Assembly: GCA_016875195.1 (NCBI GenBank)
Contig: VGRY01000017.1
Span: forward strand, 1-61,208
Origin: Deltaproteobacteria bacterium
GTDB taxonomy: Bacteria; Desulfobacterota; BSN033; UBA1163
Direction: 5' to 3'
DNA: 61,208 bases
The stretch's first letter is position 1, and every line of letters starts with the position of its first letter. Of this stretch, positions 60,445 through 61,208 are shown piece after piece. The notes below the pieces were generated by a model that worked only from the letters and a program-made list of their open reading frames with translations, was not told the origin of the DNA and did no database searches. A program made the translations under genes and the position numbers.

Positions 60445-61208
60445 GCCTACCTCTCCAGAGGATGAGAATCGACGGGAGAAAAAAGAGGGAGGTGATCAAA
60501 CAGAATCCCATCCCTAAGATCGTCACCCATCCCATGGTGGTGAGGGCCTGATATCGAGCAGTGACCAGAGAACCGAAACCGAGGATCGTGGTGAGGGTGC
60601 ATAGGGTCATGGCCCTGCCTGTCGTTCGTAAGGCATGAATGGGATCCCTCCCCCCATCTTCTAAATAGCGATGCATCAGATGAACGCTGTTATCAATGCC
60701 CATCCCGATGATCATGGGAAGAATGACCGCATTGACAAAATTAATTCGTATATCGAGGAGAACCATTGCCCCTAACATCCAGGTCAGTCCCATCACCAGT
60801 GGCGTCAGTGTAAACAGGGTGATGCTCCATCTCCTGAAATGGGAGAAGACGAGAAGCAGGATGATCATGAATGAAATCGGTGCGAGGAGGAAAAGGTCTT
60901 CTTTGACCACCTTCAGAATCTCCGATTCCACCCGTTCAGGACCGGTGATGGAAACTCCCGGAATCTCCTTCTCTAATTGATCCAGCGCAAGTTTTCCCTT
61001 TCCATAGTAAAGATGTGAAACCACGCGATAGGTCTCTCCCTTTTGCGTGAGAAAGGGTTCAATCCCTTTTTGCAGAGGGCTCTGTCCAATGGAGGCGATC
61101 AGGGTTTCCGGTAAGTAGATCTTCTCCTGACCCACGCTCATCTTCTCAAGGCTTTGAAGGAGATCCCGAAACCCGCTCATTTCGAACCCTTGATCATTTA
61201 AAGCCTTG
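60431..61208 (-). CDS. MMPL/RND-family exporter, N-terminal part missing at window edge
   Basis: The last about 255 residues of an RND-type lipid exporter; the frame is open to the window end, so the true start lies outside. Membrane segments include FLLAPISFMIILLLVFSHF, LFTLTPLVMGLTWMLGAMVL and TILGMGFCLITSLFFLPSIL. The MMPL hallmark VNAVILPMIIGMGIDNSVHL is followed by HRYLEDGGRDPIHALRTTGR. Such exporters move hopanoids, polyenes or glycolipids and are common next to LolA-like genes. It is co-transcribed with the CrtI-like gene (14-base overlap). Confidence 0.88.
   Translation of the reverse strand, partial: KALNDQGFEMSGFRDLLQSLEKMSVGQEKIYLPETLIASIGQSPLQKGIEPFLTQKGETYRVVSHLYYGKGKLALDQLEKEIPGVSITGPERVESEILKVVKEDLFLLAPISFMIILLLVFSHFRRWSITLFTLTPLVMGLTWMLGAMVLLDIRINFVNAVILPMIIGMGIDNSVHLMHRYLEDGGRDPIHALRTTGRAMTLCTLTTILGFGSLVTARYQALTTMGWVTILGMGFCLITSLFFLPSILILWRGRHGKP

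Overview
The window looks like chromosomal DNA of an anaerobic, probably deltaproteobacterial (Desulfobacterota-like) organism. Pointers are a B12-dependent class II ribonucleotide reductase, a TAXI-type TRAP transporter, a HydBC/NuoEF-like electron-transfer operon with a glutamate-synthase-like flavoprotein, sigma-54 regulation, a heme/cytochrome c maturation gene set, an Mla-type lipid transporter and radical-SAM enzymes. This is inferred from gene content only; no rRNA or tRNA gene was seen. Many intergenic regions carry several families of short palindromic repeats.

Left part (1-9.4 kb): a minus-strand lipid or polyene-like biosynthesis cluster. In transcription order it holds an acyl-CoA dehydrogenase, a ketosynthase-like protein that lacks both catalytic histidines, a small membrane protein, a FabZ-like dehydratase, two methyltransferases, a LolA-like carrier and a complete-triad ketosynthase that runs off the left edge. 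A visibly A+T-rich plus-strand island (about 3.34-5.68 kb) interrupts it with a toxin-antitoxin pair, a YgiT-type zinc finger, a DUF3795 protein and unknown genes.

Middle-left (9.7-31.3 kb): a QueG-like Fe-S protein, the primary sigma factor, a B12-binding radical SAM enzyme, then a heme block (ccsB-like, hemA, galT-like, hemD). The hemD product begins with what looks like the N-terminal remnant of HemC, suggesting an in-frame deletion. Next come a HAD hydrolase, a coiled-coil protein, a thiolase, a protein-quality-control run (ClpX-like ATPase, DnaJ, Lon-like protease, RsmE), a deoxyhypusine-synthase-like protein lacking the catalytic lysine, inositol-3-phosphate synthase and a lipoprotein aminopeptidase.

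Centre (31.3-45.6 kb): a TAXI TRAP transporter split by a LarA-like gene, then a histidine kinase/NtrC-type regulator pair. Downstream lies a textbook -24/-12 promoter in front of a five-gene operon: a tandem four-cysteine protein, a NuoE-like subunit with a zinc-ribbon tail, a HydB/NuoF-like subunit, a HoxU/NuoG-like iron-sulfur subunit and an FMN glutamate-synthase-like protein. This is the best candidate in the window for an undescribed electron-transfer system.

Right part (45.6-61.2 kb): a FAD oxidoreductase with a TIGR04076-type protein, a desulforedoxin-like mini-protein with a lysine-rich tail, a DUF3108 protein, nrdJ with a likely tandem NrdR operator, an MBL-fold hydrolase, a membrane class III cyclase, mlaE-mlaF-mlaD, a second B12-binding radical SAM enzyme, a CrtI-like oxidoreductase and a truncated MMPL/RND exporter at the edge.
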